In this document: positions 21,197 to 31,259 of the stretch, in pieces
Numbering within the stretch: position 1 is the stretch's first letter
How the letters are laid out: each line of letters opens with the position of its first letter
From: Cryptomeria japonica
Lineage: Eukaryota > Streptophyta > Pinopsida > Cupressales > Cupressaceae
NCBI RefSeq assembly: GCF_030272615.1
Contig: NC_081409.1
Span: forward strand, 246,889,502 to 246,953,501
Length of the DNA stretch: 64,000 nucleotides
Reading direction: 5' to 3'
The notes under the pieces: generated by a model
Seen by the model: only the letters and a program-made list of their open reading frames with translations
What the model was told of the DNA's origin: nothing
Database searches by the model: none
Translations under genes and position numbers: made by a program

Positions 21197-22360
21197 GGAG
21201 ATAAGTTTAAGGAAGGAGCTTCAAGTAGCACTTGAAGAATATGATGCTGAAAGATTGAGGAACATGAAGTTGCAAGATGAGTTGAGATCTACGAAGGAAT
21301 TCATTTTTACTTTGCAGGATAGGTTGTCATCTGCCAAAGCTAAAAGGAAGGAACTTTTACAAAATCAGGATGATGAAGAGAAGGATTCTCTTAAGGAACA
21401 ATGTCAGAAGCTGAGTCATGAGAATATTGTTATGAAGAATGAAATGCAAGCCCTAACTATGAGGATTTTCAAGGAGATTGAAGACCGGAAGAAGAATGAA
21501 GAAAATATTGCTATATCTTTGAAAGATAGATATGAAGAATGCATTAGGTTGTTTCATGAAAATGACGTGTTGAGAACTGAATTGGTGCAATCATAGAACA
21601 ACGAGCAAGAATTGGGAAGAATGGTAACAATCCTAAGAGATGATCTAGCTATTGCAAATGAATACAAATATAAGTTCAAAGTTAGTTCTGCTAAGCTTGA
21701 TGAATTATTGAAGGATCAAAGGGACACTAGAGACACTAGAGGTCTTAGATTTGAGCATGGAGAAAGCTCTGATACTGCAAATGAAGATTAGAAGGTCAAT
21801 CGGAACTAGAGGACACCAGTAAGGAAACCCAATGCGCATAAATTTTATGGTAGATGCTTTGTTTGCAATATATTTAGTCATATGGAAAGACATTGTAGGA
21901 ATAGAGAAAATTAGAATAATAATGTAGTTCCCGGTCAATGTTCAAATTGTAAGAAGTATAGTCATAGGACAAAAGATTGTAGAATGAATGTGAAATGTCA
22001 TGCATGTGGAAAGTTTGGACATATGGCTAGTCAATGCAGGTCAAGGAATGGTCAAGGTTACAGTAAAGCAATTCAAAAGAACAATGTCATTTGTTATGCA
22101 TGCAACAAAGTAGGACATATTGCTAAATTTTGCAGAAGCAAGAACCTACCAATAGAAAGTGATAAATCTAATGAGAATGGAAAGTAGAAGGTTGATAACT
22201 CTCAGAAGGAGCATGAGAAGAAGTGGGTTATGAAGTCTGAGGCTCAACTGATAGAATCAATAGCACCAGATGTTCATTTGGCTGAAGGATATACCTTGGT
22301 TACTCAACCGATAGAGAAAATTTTTCCTACACTGGTAGGAAACTCATCCGATAACTAAGG
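21197..22360 (+). pseudogene. Copia gag remnant: coiled coil plus four CCHC zinc knuckles
   Basis: One frame runs from ATG 21197 to a TAA near 22358, interrupted only by TAG codons at 21594, 21789, 21807, 21912 and 22185. The first about 170 residues are a heptad-rich coiled coil (LRKELQVALEEYDAERL). Four CX2CX4HX4C-type knuckles follow: CFVCNIFSHMERHC, CSNCKKYSHRTKDC, CHACGKFGHMASQC and CYACNKVGHIAKFC (about 21855-22136). Copia gags usually have one knuckle and an N-terminal capsid-like domain; the latter is absent here. Knuckles would bind element RNA. Confidence 0.75.
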
Positions 22361-22559
22361 AATTCACCTTAGGGGGAGGCAAAATTGATGACAGATCTTG
22401 CATTGCACCTGATAGTGGTCTGAAAGCCTATTTCAGATCTTTGGAAGTCAGATTGATGGTTAACCGACAAAGATTTGTTGGATCTTGGATCTAGTTTCGT
22501 TTACTGGTAAGTAACTTTATGAGTTATGGTTTGGTCATACATCTACAATTAAGTTCTTT

Positions 22560-23675
22560 AGAATCTTTGGTAGTAAATGTTATATCAAGAGAGATGATTT
22601 CATTGGAAGTTTGATCCTAGATGTGATGAAGGGATATTTCTTGGTTATTCTAATGAAGCAAAGCATATAGATGTTATAAAAAGAGATTGCAGAGAATTGT
22701 GGAGAGCCCTAAAGTCAAGGTGAATGAGTAGAATAGAAGTCAAATCAAAATTTATGAGCAAGGACCGACAATGGAAATGGTCTTAACTGAACCAATAACA
22801 CCTTTACTCGAACAAAATTCTAAACTAGTTACTCTGGCAGTATCAGAAAAATCTACAATAACTGAAGATTAGGGAATAGGAATAGAAAGTCAGAAGACTC
22901 CTAGGTATGTAAGGCTGAATCATTAAGAAGATTAGATAATTGGACAAGAAGAAGGTTGGAAGTTGATGAGGTATACATAATTTCTTTAATTGTACCGACA
23001 TCAGTTATCAAAGCTTGTAAGGATGATTGTTGGATGAAAGATATGGAAGAGGAATTGGATTAGTTAAAAAAGGACAACACATGGACTTGGATATCATTGG
23101 AACTAGGCTTGATTGGTTTGCAATGGATATTCTCAGAAGGAAGGAATTGATTATGTTGACTCCTTGCTCTGATAGCTAGGATTTTCTGGTATGGTTTTTG
23201 TTTTATGATTTCTTTACACCTTGTGCATGTTCAGATGCAAATTGGGCTAGAGATATAGGTAACCGGATAGGCTCATCCAGTGAAGCTTTCTTTCTTGGAA
23301 AGAAACTTATTTCATGGATTAACAAGAAAAAATCATGAACTTCCCTATCTACTATTGAAGCTGAGTATGTTGTTGTTGCTACTAACTATATGAAATTTCT
23401 ATGGATGAAGCAAATGTTAAAGGACATAAAAGTGCAATAACTCTGCTGCTATAGACATATCAAAGAATCCGGTATTTTCACTCTAAGGCAAAGCACATAT
23501 CTATCAAGTATAAATTTTTGAAGGAAAAGGTGGAAGAAAATGAAGTTAGATTGGTTTATGTGAACACTAAAGAGTAGATTGCAGACATCTTCACTAAACC
23601 TTTGCCTAAAGAATTATTTGAGTACCTCAGAGACAGATTAGGGGTTTCTCCCCCTCTGGTAGAAAACTAATTGCT
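22560..23675 (+). pseudogene. Copia pol remnants: integrase C-terminal piece, RT scrap, RNase H
   Basis: Near 22600 the translation gives KFDPRCDEGIFLGYSNEAK, the hallmark of the C-terminal part of copia integrase. A short scrap (DDCWMKDMEEELD) near 23020 is the start of copia RT. The RT catalytic core is absent. From about 23225 the RNase H follows (SDANWARD, FFLGKKLISW, LSTIEAEYV, KAKHISIKYKFL, IADIFTKPLPKELFE), ending near 23670. Multiple stops and frameshifts. Large internal deletions join these pieces. Confidence 0.8.
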
Positions 23676-23745
23676 GTTATTTAGTATCAGTCTGGTATGC
23701 ATTATCAAAATTATTATTTATTCCAGATTGATGTGGTGATGCTAC

Positions 23746-25207
23746 TGTATGCGGGAAAAGTGGGCGAATAAAACTAAATATGTGAAAATATGTTAGAATA
23801 CTAGTCCACACACACACACATGACTTCTTGATGCAAGCTATGGAGTAACGCAGTGTTACTCAGCTTCCCAAGGAGGGTCCCATGGTTTTCTATCTCACAA
23901 TGTCCCTCAAACCAACGTTTTTGCTCTCAGATCACTAAGCAAAATGATTTAGGGATGGCAAATATGAGAACGAGAGATGCTTTTGATTGATTTTAGTATG
24001 AGATGTGTTGTAAGCTATGTATGATGCTAAAATGCAATAAACTAGATGATAAGATGACGGGATTAGTATGAATACTATCCTAGCATACTATATTTAGTCT
24101 ATGATTGAACTAAAATGATAAAGAAGGTAATCTAAGCATGCATATTAGTCTAATTTATGATCTAAAAGAGGCTAAATGATGAGCATATATGAAATGAAAG
24201 CTTGAAAGAATTTGAGCATAAGTGTGATGCTTCAAATTTGAAAGATGATTGTTGAGAATGGAGGAATGAGAGCTCTATTTATAGCATAAACAGGGCAATG
24301 GATGGTCAAGATTGAATGGTTTAATCAAGGGTTGAGTTTGAAAGTTGGGGATCCATGTGCACAATTGACACCAATGAAATGGTGACAAGTGTCAATATAG
24401 GATTGGGTTGAGAGAAGAGGTTGGAGGCATTAAAGGCCTGAGAAGACCTCATGGTTATCTAAAGGCTAAGGGTCAAGTCTAAGTTAGGCTTACCCACTAG
24501 ATTAAGAGTTAATCCAAGGATAAACCTTTGTGCAAATGATTAAGAGATAATCATGGTCAAAGCATTAATGGCCTGATGAGACCCTTGGGTTGGATAGAGG
24601 TTGAGTCAAAACAAATGTTTTAACCATGTGGGAAGGTTTGAATTAACCATTAATGGTTATTGGAGACTTTGGGGATTAAGTGGTTGAAGGTTGGAAGCCT
24701 TTAATGGTTTTCAAAGACTTTAAGGGTTTTAGTGGTTGAAGGTTGAAAACCTTCAATGGTTATCAAAGACTTTAAGGTTTTTGAGAAATGACTTCCCTTT
24801 GCTTAGGGATGTGACAAAATTTAGAGGAGGGTTAGGTTAATTAGAAGCGATTAGAAGATTCTAGAAGGGATTAGGAATGAGTTTGGGATTTTGTAAGTGG
24901 ATGGAGGGATAATAGGATTTTATTAAATGATTTTCATTCAATTTGGTTGTAATTGAATAAATTTGATTTATTCAATTTGGGATAACTATTTAATTAAATT
25001 TGAATTTAATTAAAAGTGGATAGGGGGATTTAATTGAATAAAATGATTTATTCATTAAATGGTATAGTGAATTTAATTTAAATAAATTGAATAATTTATT
25101 TAATTAAATAGAAGAATGTGGATAATTTAATTAAATTGGATTTGATCAAATAGAGAAATGAACATAAAATATTCATTTAGGAATGTGGTCATTTTTATAC
25201 GTCTACA
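23746..25207 (-). mobile_element. 3' LTR of inner Tat
   Basis: The LTR is 1462 bp, TGTATGCGGG to TACGTCTACA on the plus strand. It contains a CA microsatellite near 23812 and repeated aggttgaa/tggttatcaaagact blocks near 24690-24780. The left flank is GCTAC. Confidence 0.95.
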
Positions 25208-25218
25208 TTTTGCCCCTC
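25208..25218 (-). other. Polypurine tract of inner Tat
   Basis: The minus strand reads GAGGGGCAAAA directly before the 3' LTR. Confidence 0.75.
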
Positions 25219-25253
25219 TTTGAAGTGACATGTGTGCACATGTTATTTCAAAG
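25218..25253. other. 36-nt hairpin beside 3' LTR (inner Tat)
   Basis: Arms CTTTGAAGTGACATGTG and CACATGTTATTTCAAAG pair throughout if G-U is allowed. Relative to the outer copy one C-G pair has become T-A, with both sides changed. Confidence 0.75.
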
Positions 25254-25360
25254 AAAATGATGTGTTTTTGTGATTTTATGATCAAATGCAATTTTTGTTG
25301 TGTCGCTCTTATGATTTGTAATTTGTGCCCCAGATTTGATTTGATGTGTGATGCCCCTTC

Positions 25361-25463
25361 GGGAGATGAATCAATTTTGAAAATTTTTGATTTAATTTGA
25401 TGAAGTTCGTATGATGTGTAGGATTTCGTGCATATAAAAAGTGTGCAGATTGATTCATCTCCT
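25361..25463. other. Inverted repeat GGGAGATGAATCAA...TTGATTCATCTCCT (inner Tat)
   Basis: A 13-of-14 bp inverted repeat with a 75-base loop, matching the shorter 7823-7945 repeat of the outer element; an A-T pair there is a G-C pair here. Confidence 0.6.
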
Positions 25464-25544
25464 GATAAGTTATATCTGTTTTGGTATAGGGGAGACCGCG
25501 ACCATATTACAGGGCCAGTCGGCTAACCCTAATTTCATTTTCCT

Positions 25545-25560
25545 CCTATAAAAAGGATTT
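25545..25560 (+). promoter_or_regulatory. TATA box of the antisense PMD gene
   Basis: CCTATAAAAAGG lies about 80 bp upstream of the first ATG; the outer element has CTATATAAACC at the same distance. It is on the strand opposite to gag-pol, outside the LTR. Confidence 0.6.
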
Positions 25561-25789
25561 AGGGGTTGATTTAGGTTCATTTGTGCTTTGTTGATTGTGA
25601 AGAAAGAGAATTTGCTCTGGAGAGAAAATGCCGATTCCCTATCATATACACCGTTTCGAGTGCGTTCGGAGGTACCGGAGGCCTGTAGCGCGTGGACCAC
25701 CAGTAAGTCAACATTTTTGACCCCTTTTTGATTTTTTGTTTTGTCATTTTTGGTCATTTTTTGATTTTCAAAGTTCGGGTATTTCGTTT

Positions 25790-26245
25790 TAGCGCGTCTA
25801 AGGTCCACAGTAGCACATGCGAAGTGTGAAGTAGCGCATCAAGTTTAAATTTAGGAGTTGCATCCGAAAAGCGTAGGTTAGCGCATGAAACTTTTAGGTT
25901 AGCGCGTGCAAGGAAAATAGCGCATGTGAGGTATTAGGTAGTGCTTCACATCAACAGGGTAGCGCGTAGGTGTGACCTAGCGCATAGGAGCCGCCGGGGT
26001 TTGCATAGGGAAGGGGGTTTAGCGCGTAGGACTAACCTAGCGCATAGGGCTAAACGGGTAGCGCTTAGGAGGGATAGATTAGCGCGTGGATAGAGTCTAG
26101 CACATAGGAGGGGTTAGGTAGCACAATGAAGGAAAAGAGTAGCGCGTAGACAGAGTCTAGCGCGTAGAATAGGTAGATTAGCGCGTAGGAAAGACAGCCT
26201 AGTGCGTAGGGGTGATTTAGCACATTGAAGTTCTGTTTTAGCGCA
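25790..26245 (+). repeat. TTAGCGCA/TAGCGCGTAG repeat cluster in PMD intron
   Basis: About twenty copies of TAGCGCRTNG spaced about 20 bases, reading TAGCGCAT in the sense of the PMD transcript. The same word fills the leader of gag-pol on the other strand. Confidence 0.9.
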
Positions 26246-26449
26246 TCTGAAAATTTTTGCAGTTTTGCCCGAGTTGAAAATTTGTTTTGTTTCTCTGTCG
26301 TGTTTTGATGAATATATCCAAGATGAGTATATGTATAACTTGTTTTGATGTGCAATTTTCCAAGTTATGTATAGATATCAATCTGTTGTGTTGATCAAAA
26401 ATGATATAGTTGCGTGTTCTGTTTTAAGTTCAATGTATGTGAAAGCCTG

Positions 26450-26625
26450 AGTTGTGTTACAAGCCGATATGGGTTGGAAACTTGAGTTGTTTTACAAGCT
26501 GATATGGGTGGGAAACTTGAGTTGTTTTACAAGTTTATGTGATTTTGGTACTTGAGTTGTTTTACAAGTTTTGATATGGTTTTTGGAGAACTTGAGTTGT
26601 GTTACAAGTTGATATGAAATGATAG
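26450..26625 (+). repeat. Tandem AACTTGAGTTGTTTTACAAG array in PMD intron
   Basis: Five imperfect units of about 40-45 bp, each with CTTGAGTTGTKTTACAAG and most with GATATGG. GATATGGG is also the core of the array at 8635-9125 in the outer element. Confidence 0.85.
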
Positions 26626-28588
26626 GATTTTGAACTTTGATTGCAGATGAGCAAATTGTTTCATGTTGTTGATGTAAGTTTGATTTTGATATCTTTGTGT
26701 TGATGTGGAAACTGATATTGGATATGTTTTTGTTTGTTTTGACAGGAGCGATTGGGGGTTGTTCAGTCGAGGGAGAGATTTTCGAGACCATGGACATTGA
26801 TACCGAGACTGTCATAGGCAGATTTGGATATCATAGAGAGATGTGGATTGACCTCGCTTTTGGATATGCCTCGGTTCACTGTGAACCAGGGGCTCTTGAC
26901 AGCGCTGGCAGAAAGGTGGCATAGTGATACGAACACCTTTCATTTTGCTACAGGGGAGATGACAGTGACACCGGAGAATTGCTACCGAATTTTGCGGATT
27001 CCTGTAGTAGGGGCACTACTTCCCTATGAGCAGTCAGAGGAGGGCAGCACAGAGGCACTGCACCGCATTTTTCAGGATGACACAGTTTGTGGGTATGAGA
27101 TCCCTTGGCAGGAGTTTTTGGATTTGGGGTATGCACCGCTGCCATCTGTACTGGCAGGATTCATTGGGGGATTCCTTTGTCCTGATCGCAGGTCAAAGAG
27201 ATTCTCAGTGGGATGGGGATTGGTTTTGGAGGAGATGGTTACACAGGGGAGGAGGTTTGCATGGGGGTCAGCGATGCTGGCTCATTTATACAGGAGTTTA
27301 CACAAGGTAGTATACCTCAGTTATAGTAGCTTGTCAGCAGGAGTGACCCTATTACAGGTATGGTGTTGGGAGCACATTCCAGTAGCTAGGCCACTGGCAG
27401 ATAGACAGGCCCGTAGGTGCAGCATATGCCTACGGTTACAGAGGCCTAGTTGTCCAGCGTAAGCTGGGCAAGCTAGAGCATTGGAGGAGGGTGTTTGATG
27501 ATATAGATACGGTCACCTGGAGACCGTATACAGGTTGCGAGGTATGGGCTGAGGATGGGTTGGAGATGCCCTTTGTTTTTATGACCCGATATCTGATTGG
27601 GAGGACCCCGTTCGTTATTGAGCGATTTTTGGTGACCCAAGTTTTGCGACAGTTCGGACGCCAGCAGGGGATTCCTCAGGGAGCGTGCCTTTATGCACGG
27701 AGGCAGCAGGATGTGGCCGATTGGGGGCCGACTATTGACAGTGCGGTGGCCGTGGAGGAGTTTGTGGGGATAGCTGGGCAGGTCTGGGACTATGCCCCAG
27801 AGATTCAGGACGTCGGGATGACAGAGGAGTTCGCTCGTTTGTTTGCTGCGTGGGCAGTGGCGAGGATCTCAGATCCAGAGGAGATGAGGCCAGCGTTTGA
27901 TTCGGATGGGGAGGAGGGAGACGGGGGAGATGATGGAGATGATGGAGAGGATGGAGGAGGTAGAGGAGCTAGAGGGAGGCGGGGAGGTAGAGGTGTGGAG
28001 AGAGCGGTACGGTAGGGGAGGATTGAGAGGGGGAGAGGAGGATTGGCTATCAGAGCTGGGAGAGAGGGGAGAGTGACGGAGGTGTTGGCGGTAGTGGGGG
28101 GTGAGGAGGAGATGGTGAGACCAGCACAGAGGAGGAGGGTAGATATACTCCCACCTCCAGTACAGAGGACAGGGCGAGTGGGAGGGGTTCCTCCAGCACA
28201 GGGACCACTGCGGGTTCGAGTGCCAGGTCATGTGGAGGATGCATAGATCCGGACCCTGCAGATTACCGTTCAGCAGTTGCAGGCGCAGATTTTGACCTAT
28301 CAGTAGCAGATTTCTCAGTTGACCACTGAGAGAGATACTGAGATAGAGTGGCGAGGACGAGCGAAGGAGGCCTTGGCGAGTGTATAGAGAGCAGCGATAG
28401 GTGGTCCATTGAGAGACACCCTGAGAGAGCTGACACAGAGAGTACAGGAGGTTGAGTATTATAGGTGGCATTATGAGGCTGCAGTACCCCGAGATCGACG
28501 AGTGGAGAGCTTTGCACAGTCGAGATCGAGTCGATCTCGAACTGCTGGGACACGATCTAGGAGCCGAGGTGTGACGGGACTGGTGAGA

Positions 28589-28726
28589 TAGGACCCTCCT
28601 GGAGATCCAGGGGCGAGTGTATCTGGAGCGAGACAGGACCCTCCTAGAGATCCAGGGGCGGGTGCAGCTGGAGCGAGACAGGACCCTCCTGGAGATCCAG
28701 GGGCGGGTGTAGCTGGCGCGAGACCA
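28589..28726 (+). repeat. 45-bp tandem repeat coding DPPGDPGAG...GARQ
   Basis: Three in-frame 45-bp units (28592, 28637, 28682) encode 15 residues each, DPPGDPGAxVxGARQ. The codon before the first unit is TAG, but the equivalent codon before the second and third units is CAG. Confidence 0.9.
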
Positions 28727-28844
28727 TCTCCGTTAGGAGATAGTCATACTTGAGAGACAGGGTCTCTGTTGTATTTTTGAGTAGTTTGTTATTTGTTGCA
28801 CTGGACACAGTGTGTGGACACATTTTGTACATTTTGATCAGTTT

Positions 28845-28847
<3 letters not shown>

Positions 28848-28895
<48 letters not shown>
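28848..28895. repeat. (TA)n microsatellite
   Basis: Uninterrupted TA dinucleotides just behind the PMD gene. Confidence 0.97.
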
Positions 28896-28896
<1 letters not shown>

Positions 28897-29289
28897 GGCA
28901 CCATTTTTTATCATGTGATGTGTTGATATGGATGCATTTATTTTATGTGATGATGCAATGTTTAAATATATGATGTAATGTTATGATGCAGGATGTATGC
29001 TTTTTAGATGCTGTGAAATGTATCTTGAAAATGAGATGTATGTTTTATTTATGCTGCTAAATGTATCATGATATGTAAATGATGTTTAAATGATATGCAA
29101 ACATGTTGTGAGTGATGATGTGCAACTAATTGTAAAATGATATGCAACTGATTGTAAAATGATATGCAACTAATTGTTTTTGGAGTGTCTCTCGTTCTCA
29201 TATTTGCCATCCGATATAACCATTGTTTTGCTTTCTTTGTAAATATCATCACTAAGCATTGATTTGTTTAGGATATGTTGAAAATTTAT

Positions 29290-29401
29290 ACAAGCATAAT
29301 GGTATATTTTGAACCATAATGACCTGAGAAAAATTTACATGATATTTGATTTTGCAAGATAGCACAAGCGTCAAGGTATAATTGAACCAGGACGACCTGA
29401 G
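29290..29401 (+). repeat. Paired 39-bp direct repeat, period 73 (inner Tat)
   Basis: ACAAGC..., GGTATAWTT(T)GAACCA and a closing CTGAG occur at 29290-29328 and 29363-29401, conserved in spacing with 10429-10540 of the outer element. Confidence 0.75.
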
Positions 29402-30158
29402 TGCGTATTGCGTAAACACACAAGATTTGATCATTTGTATGCGTGAAGTGGAATCAAGCCTTCAGTGATATTGGACGTATCACGTCTCGAGGCATGTATT
29501 CACACAGTACAAGTGATCGCCTCCCAGACAGAAGACTAAGAAAATATTGGAAGTTCCCCACGATATCTAGCTGTGAAGCATTTAGTGAGACAAGGAAGAG
29601 AATCCAATAATGCACAAAGTTCAAAATGCAAACCTAGTTAAGATTTTATGCTATAGTGCAACATTCAGTACTTCAGAAAATCATCCATCCTTGATATTTT
29701 CGTGTTTTGTTTTTGTGTTGGTTTTTGTGATAAAGCGTAGTTGTTTGTTGGATGTCATGTTGGTGAGTTTTGCATTTAGTCTTGATGTCTTGAGTGTTTG
29801 TAATATTGATATGATTTACATGCCCCTTGCTGAGTGTGCCTCTCGATGTGAATACATACAGTGATTCCAAGCCATGGTGTTTTAGTGGTAGGAGGATATT
29901 TATAGATAAATCAGGATATTGACTACGCTAAGTATGTCCTGAATGGATATTTGCTAAGTGTCGGGCAATGGCCGATAGTGTTTGTATGGACAACATAGTA
30001 TGGAAATAGATAGAGGAGCCGTTCTTTCACAAGGGCACATGTTTACCAGGTTTTCACCCTTTGTTTTTATTATATTTTGCTTTCTTCTTTTTTTTTTTTC
30101 CTGATTTTTTTTTGATTTTTTTGTTTGTTTTGGGCTTTTTCCATGCACTAGGCTACTT

Positions 30159-31250
30159 TTAAGTATAGTACCTTTTCAGATGGATGCTGTTAGTTGGTTC
30201 GTCGAGCACATCTCCTTCAGAATTTGTTAGCTGATAAGCACCTGATCCATAAATGGATATGATAACATAGGGACCCAACCAGTTAGGTTCAAATTAACCT
30301 TTCTTTTCTCGATCTTGCTGATTTCTTGGATTTTCTTTAAGGACTAGGTCACCAACCTTGAAGTTGCGGGGAATGACTTTGTGATTGTAGCTCCTGCACA
30401 TGCGTTGTTGATATGCTTTGAGATGAGTATAAGCATGTTGGCGTCTTTCATCTAATAGCTCAAGTTCTTGTAGGCGGTTAACTCGATACTCTTCATCTGG
30501 GATTAAGCCTTTCAAAGAGACTCTAAGAGATGGGATCTCTACCTCCAGGGGTAAAATAGCCTCAGATCCATATACCAATGAATATGGTGTTGCTCCTATA
30601 GGTGTGCGGATGCTGGTCCTGTATGCCCAAAGTGCTGGATTGAGTTGTACATGCCAATCTTTGCCTGCATCATTCACTGTTTTCTTGAGGATTTTCAGTA
30701 TTGTCTTGTTAGATGCTTCTCCTTGACCATTTCCCTGTGGGTAATATGGTGTAGAGAACCTATGTTGGATTTTGAATTTTTCACATAGTTCTTGGACATC
30801 TTGATTTTTGAAGGGCCGTCCATTATCTGTGATGATTGAACTTGGAATACCATATCTGCAGATCAGATAATTGAGGATAAAAGAGGCAATTTGTTTCCCG
30901 GTCACCGTGGTCATGGGAACTGCTTCTATCCATTTAGTAAAGTATTCTGTTGCTGTTATAATGAACTTGTGTCCATTTGAAGAGGACAGATAAATTTTGC
31001 CAACTAGGTCCAGTCCCCACTGACAAAAGGGCCATGATGTTGTAAAGGGCTGCAGTTCCTGTGCTGGTGCATGTATTAGATTACCATGGATTTGACATTT
31101 AGGACATTTCTTGGCAAAGTGATATGAATCTTTCTCCATTGTAGGCCAGTAGTATCCATCCTTAGAAGCTTTTTAGCAAGAGTAGTGCCGCTTGAATGTG
31201 TGCCACAAATACCTTCATGAAGCTCGTGTAAAGCCAAATCGGAATCATTA
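30159..31250 (-). pseudogene. Integrase, inner Tat
   Basis: A zinc-binding H-H-C-C region is split by a frameshift near 31145, after which MEKDSYHFAKKCPKCQIHG opens the core. Catalytic residues are Asp in WGLDLVGK, Asp in IITDNGRPFK and Glu in GQGEASNKT, with 35 residues between the last two (DD35E). The C-terminal domain (YNHKVIPRNFKVGDLVLKE) is cut by TAA at 30294 where the outer copy has Lys, then continues to the natural stop at 30159. Integrates cDNA. Confidence 0.92.
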
Positions 31251-31259
31251 CGATCAAGA

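Larger units (their letters stand above)
25703..26745 (+). other. Predicted intron of the PMD gene, repeat-filled
   Basis: GTAAGT donor at 25703 and a T-rich tract plus CAG acceptor at 26745. The intron holds two repeat arrays. The first codons of exon 2 read in the PMD frame, which supports the boundaries; a TAG at 26815 is the only stop before the domain. Confidence 0.55.
25628..28753 (+). pseudogene. Antisense plant mobile domain (PMD) gene, two exons
   Basis: Exon 1 (25628-25702, 25 codons from MPIPYHIHRF) ends CCA|GTAAGT; exon 2 starts after TTTTGACAG at 26746. The join keeps frame with the PMD. The domain shows RFTVNQGLLTALAERW, TFHFATGEMTVTPENCYRIL and IPVVGALLPYE, then after a frameshift near 27420 TVTWRPYTG and VTQVLRQFGRQQGIPQG, the typical PMD ending. 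An acidic DGEEGDGGDDGDDGED stretch, an Arg/Gly-rich stretch, a Gln-rich helix (QQLQAQIL) and a 15-residue tandem repeat follow, to TGA 28751. Stops are TAG at 26815, 28013, 28244, 28304, 28385 and 28589. PMD proteins (MAIN/MAIL family in plants) act in the nucleus and are often transposon-borne. Confidence 0.8.
28754..30158. other. Spacer between convergent PMD and gag-pol units
   Basis: This holds the TA microsatellite (about 28849-28895), AT-rich ATGATA words, the paired direct repeats (29290-29401) and no convincing gene. Transcripts of the PMD gene and of gag-pol would both end or overlap here. Confidence 0.6.

Noticed and set aside
27869-28471. 200-codon minus-strand open frame
   Set aside because: It is a Ser/Pro/Leu-rich shadow of the Gly/Arg/Glu-rich PMD tail.
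1210-28591. TAG read as a sense codon (genetic-code variation)
   Set aside because: TAG is the only stop in three ORFs, but gag-pol, the RNase H and coiled-coil ORFs here also carry TGA and TAA, the sequence is plant nuclear DNA, and CHG-methylation decay explains CAG to TAG without recoding.
28644-28904. Minus-strand frame with alternating Ile-Tyr
   Set aside because: It is the translation of the TA microsatellite and the 45-bp repeat.
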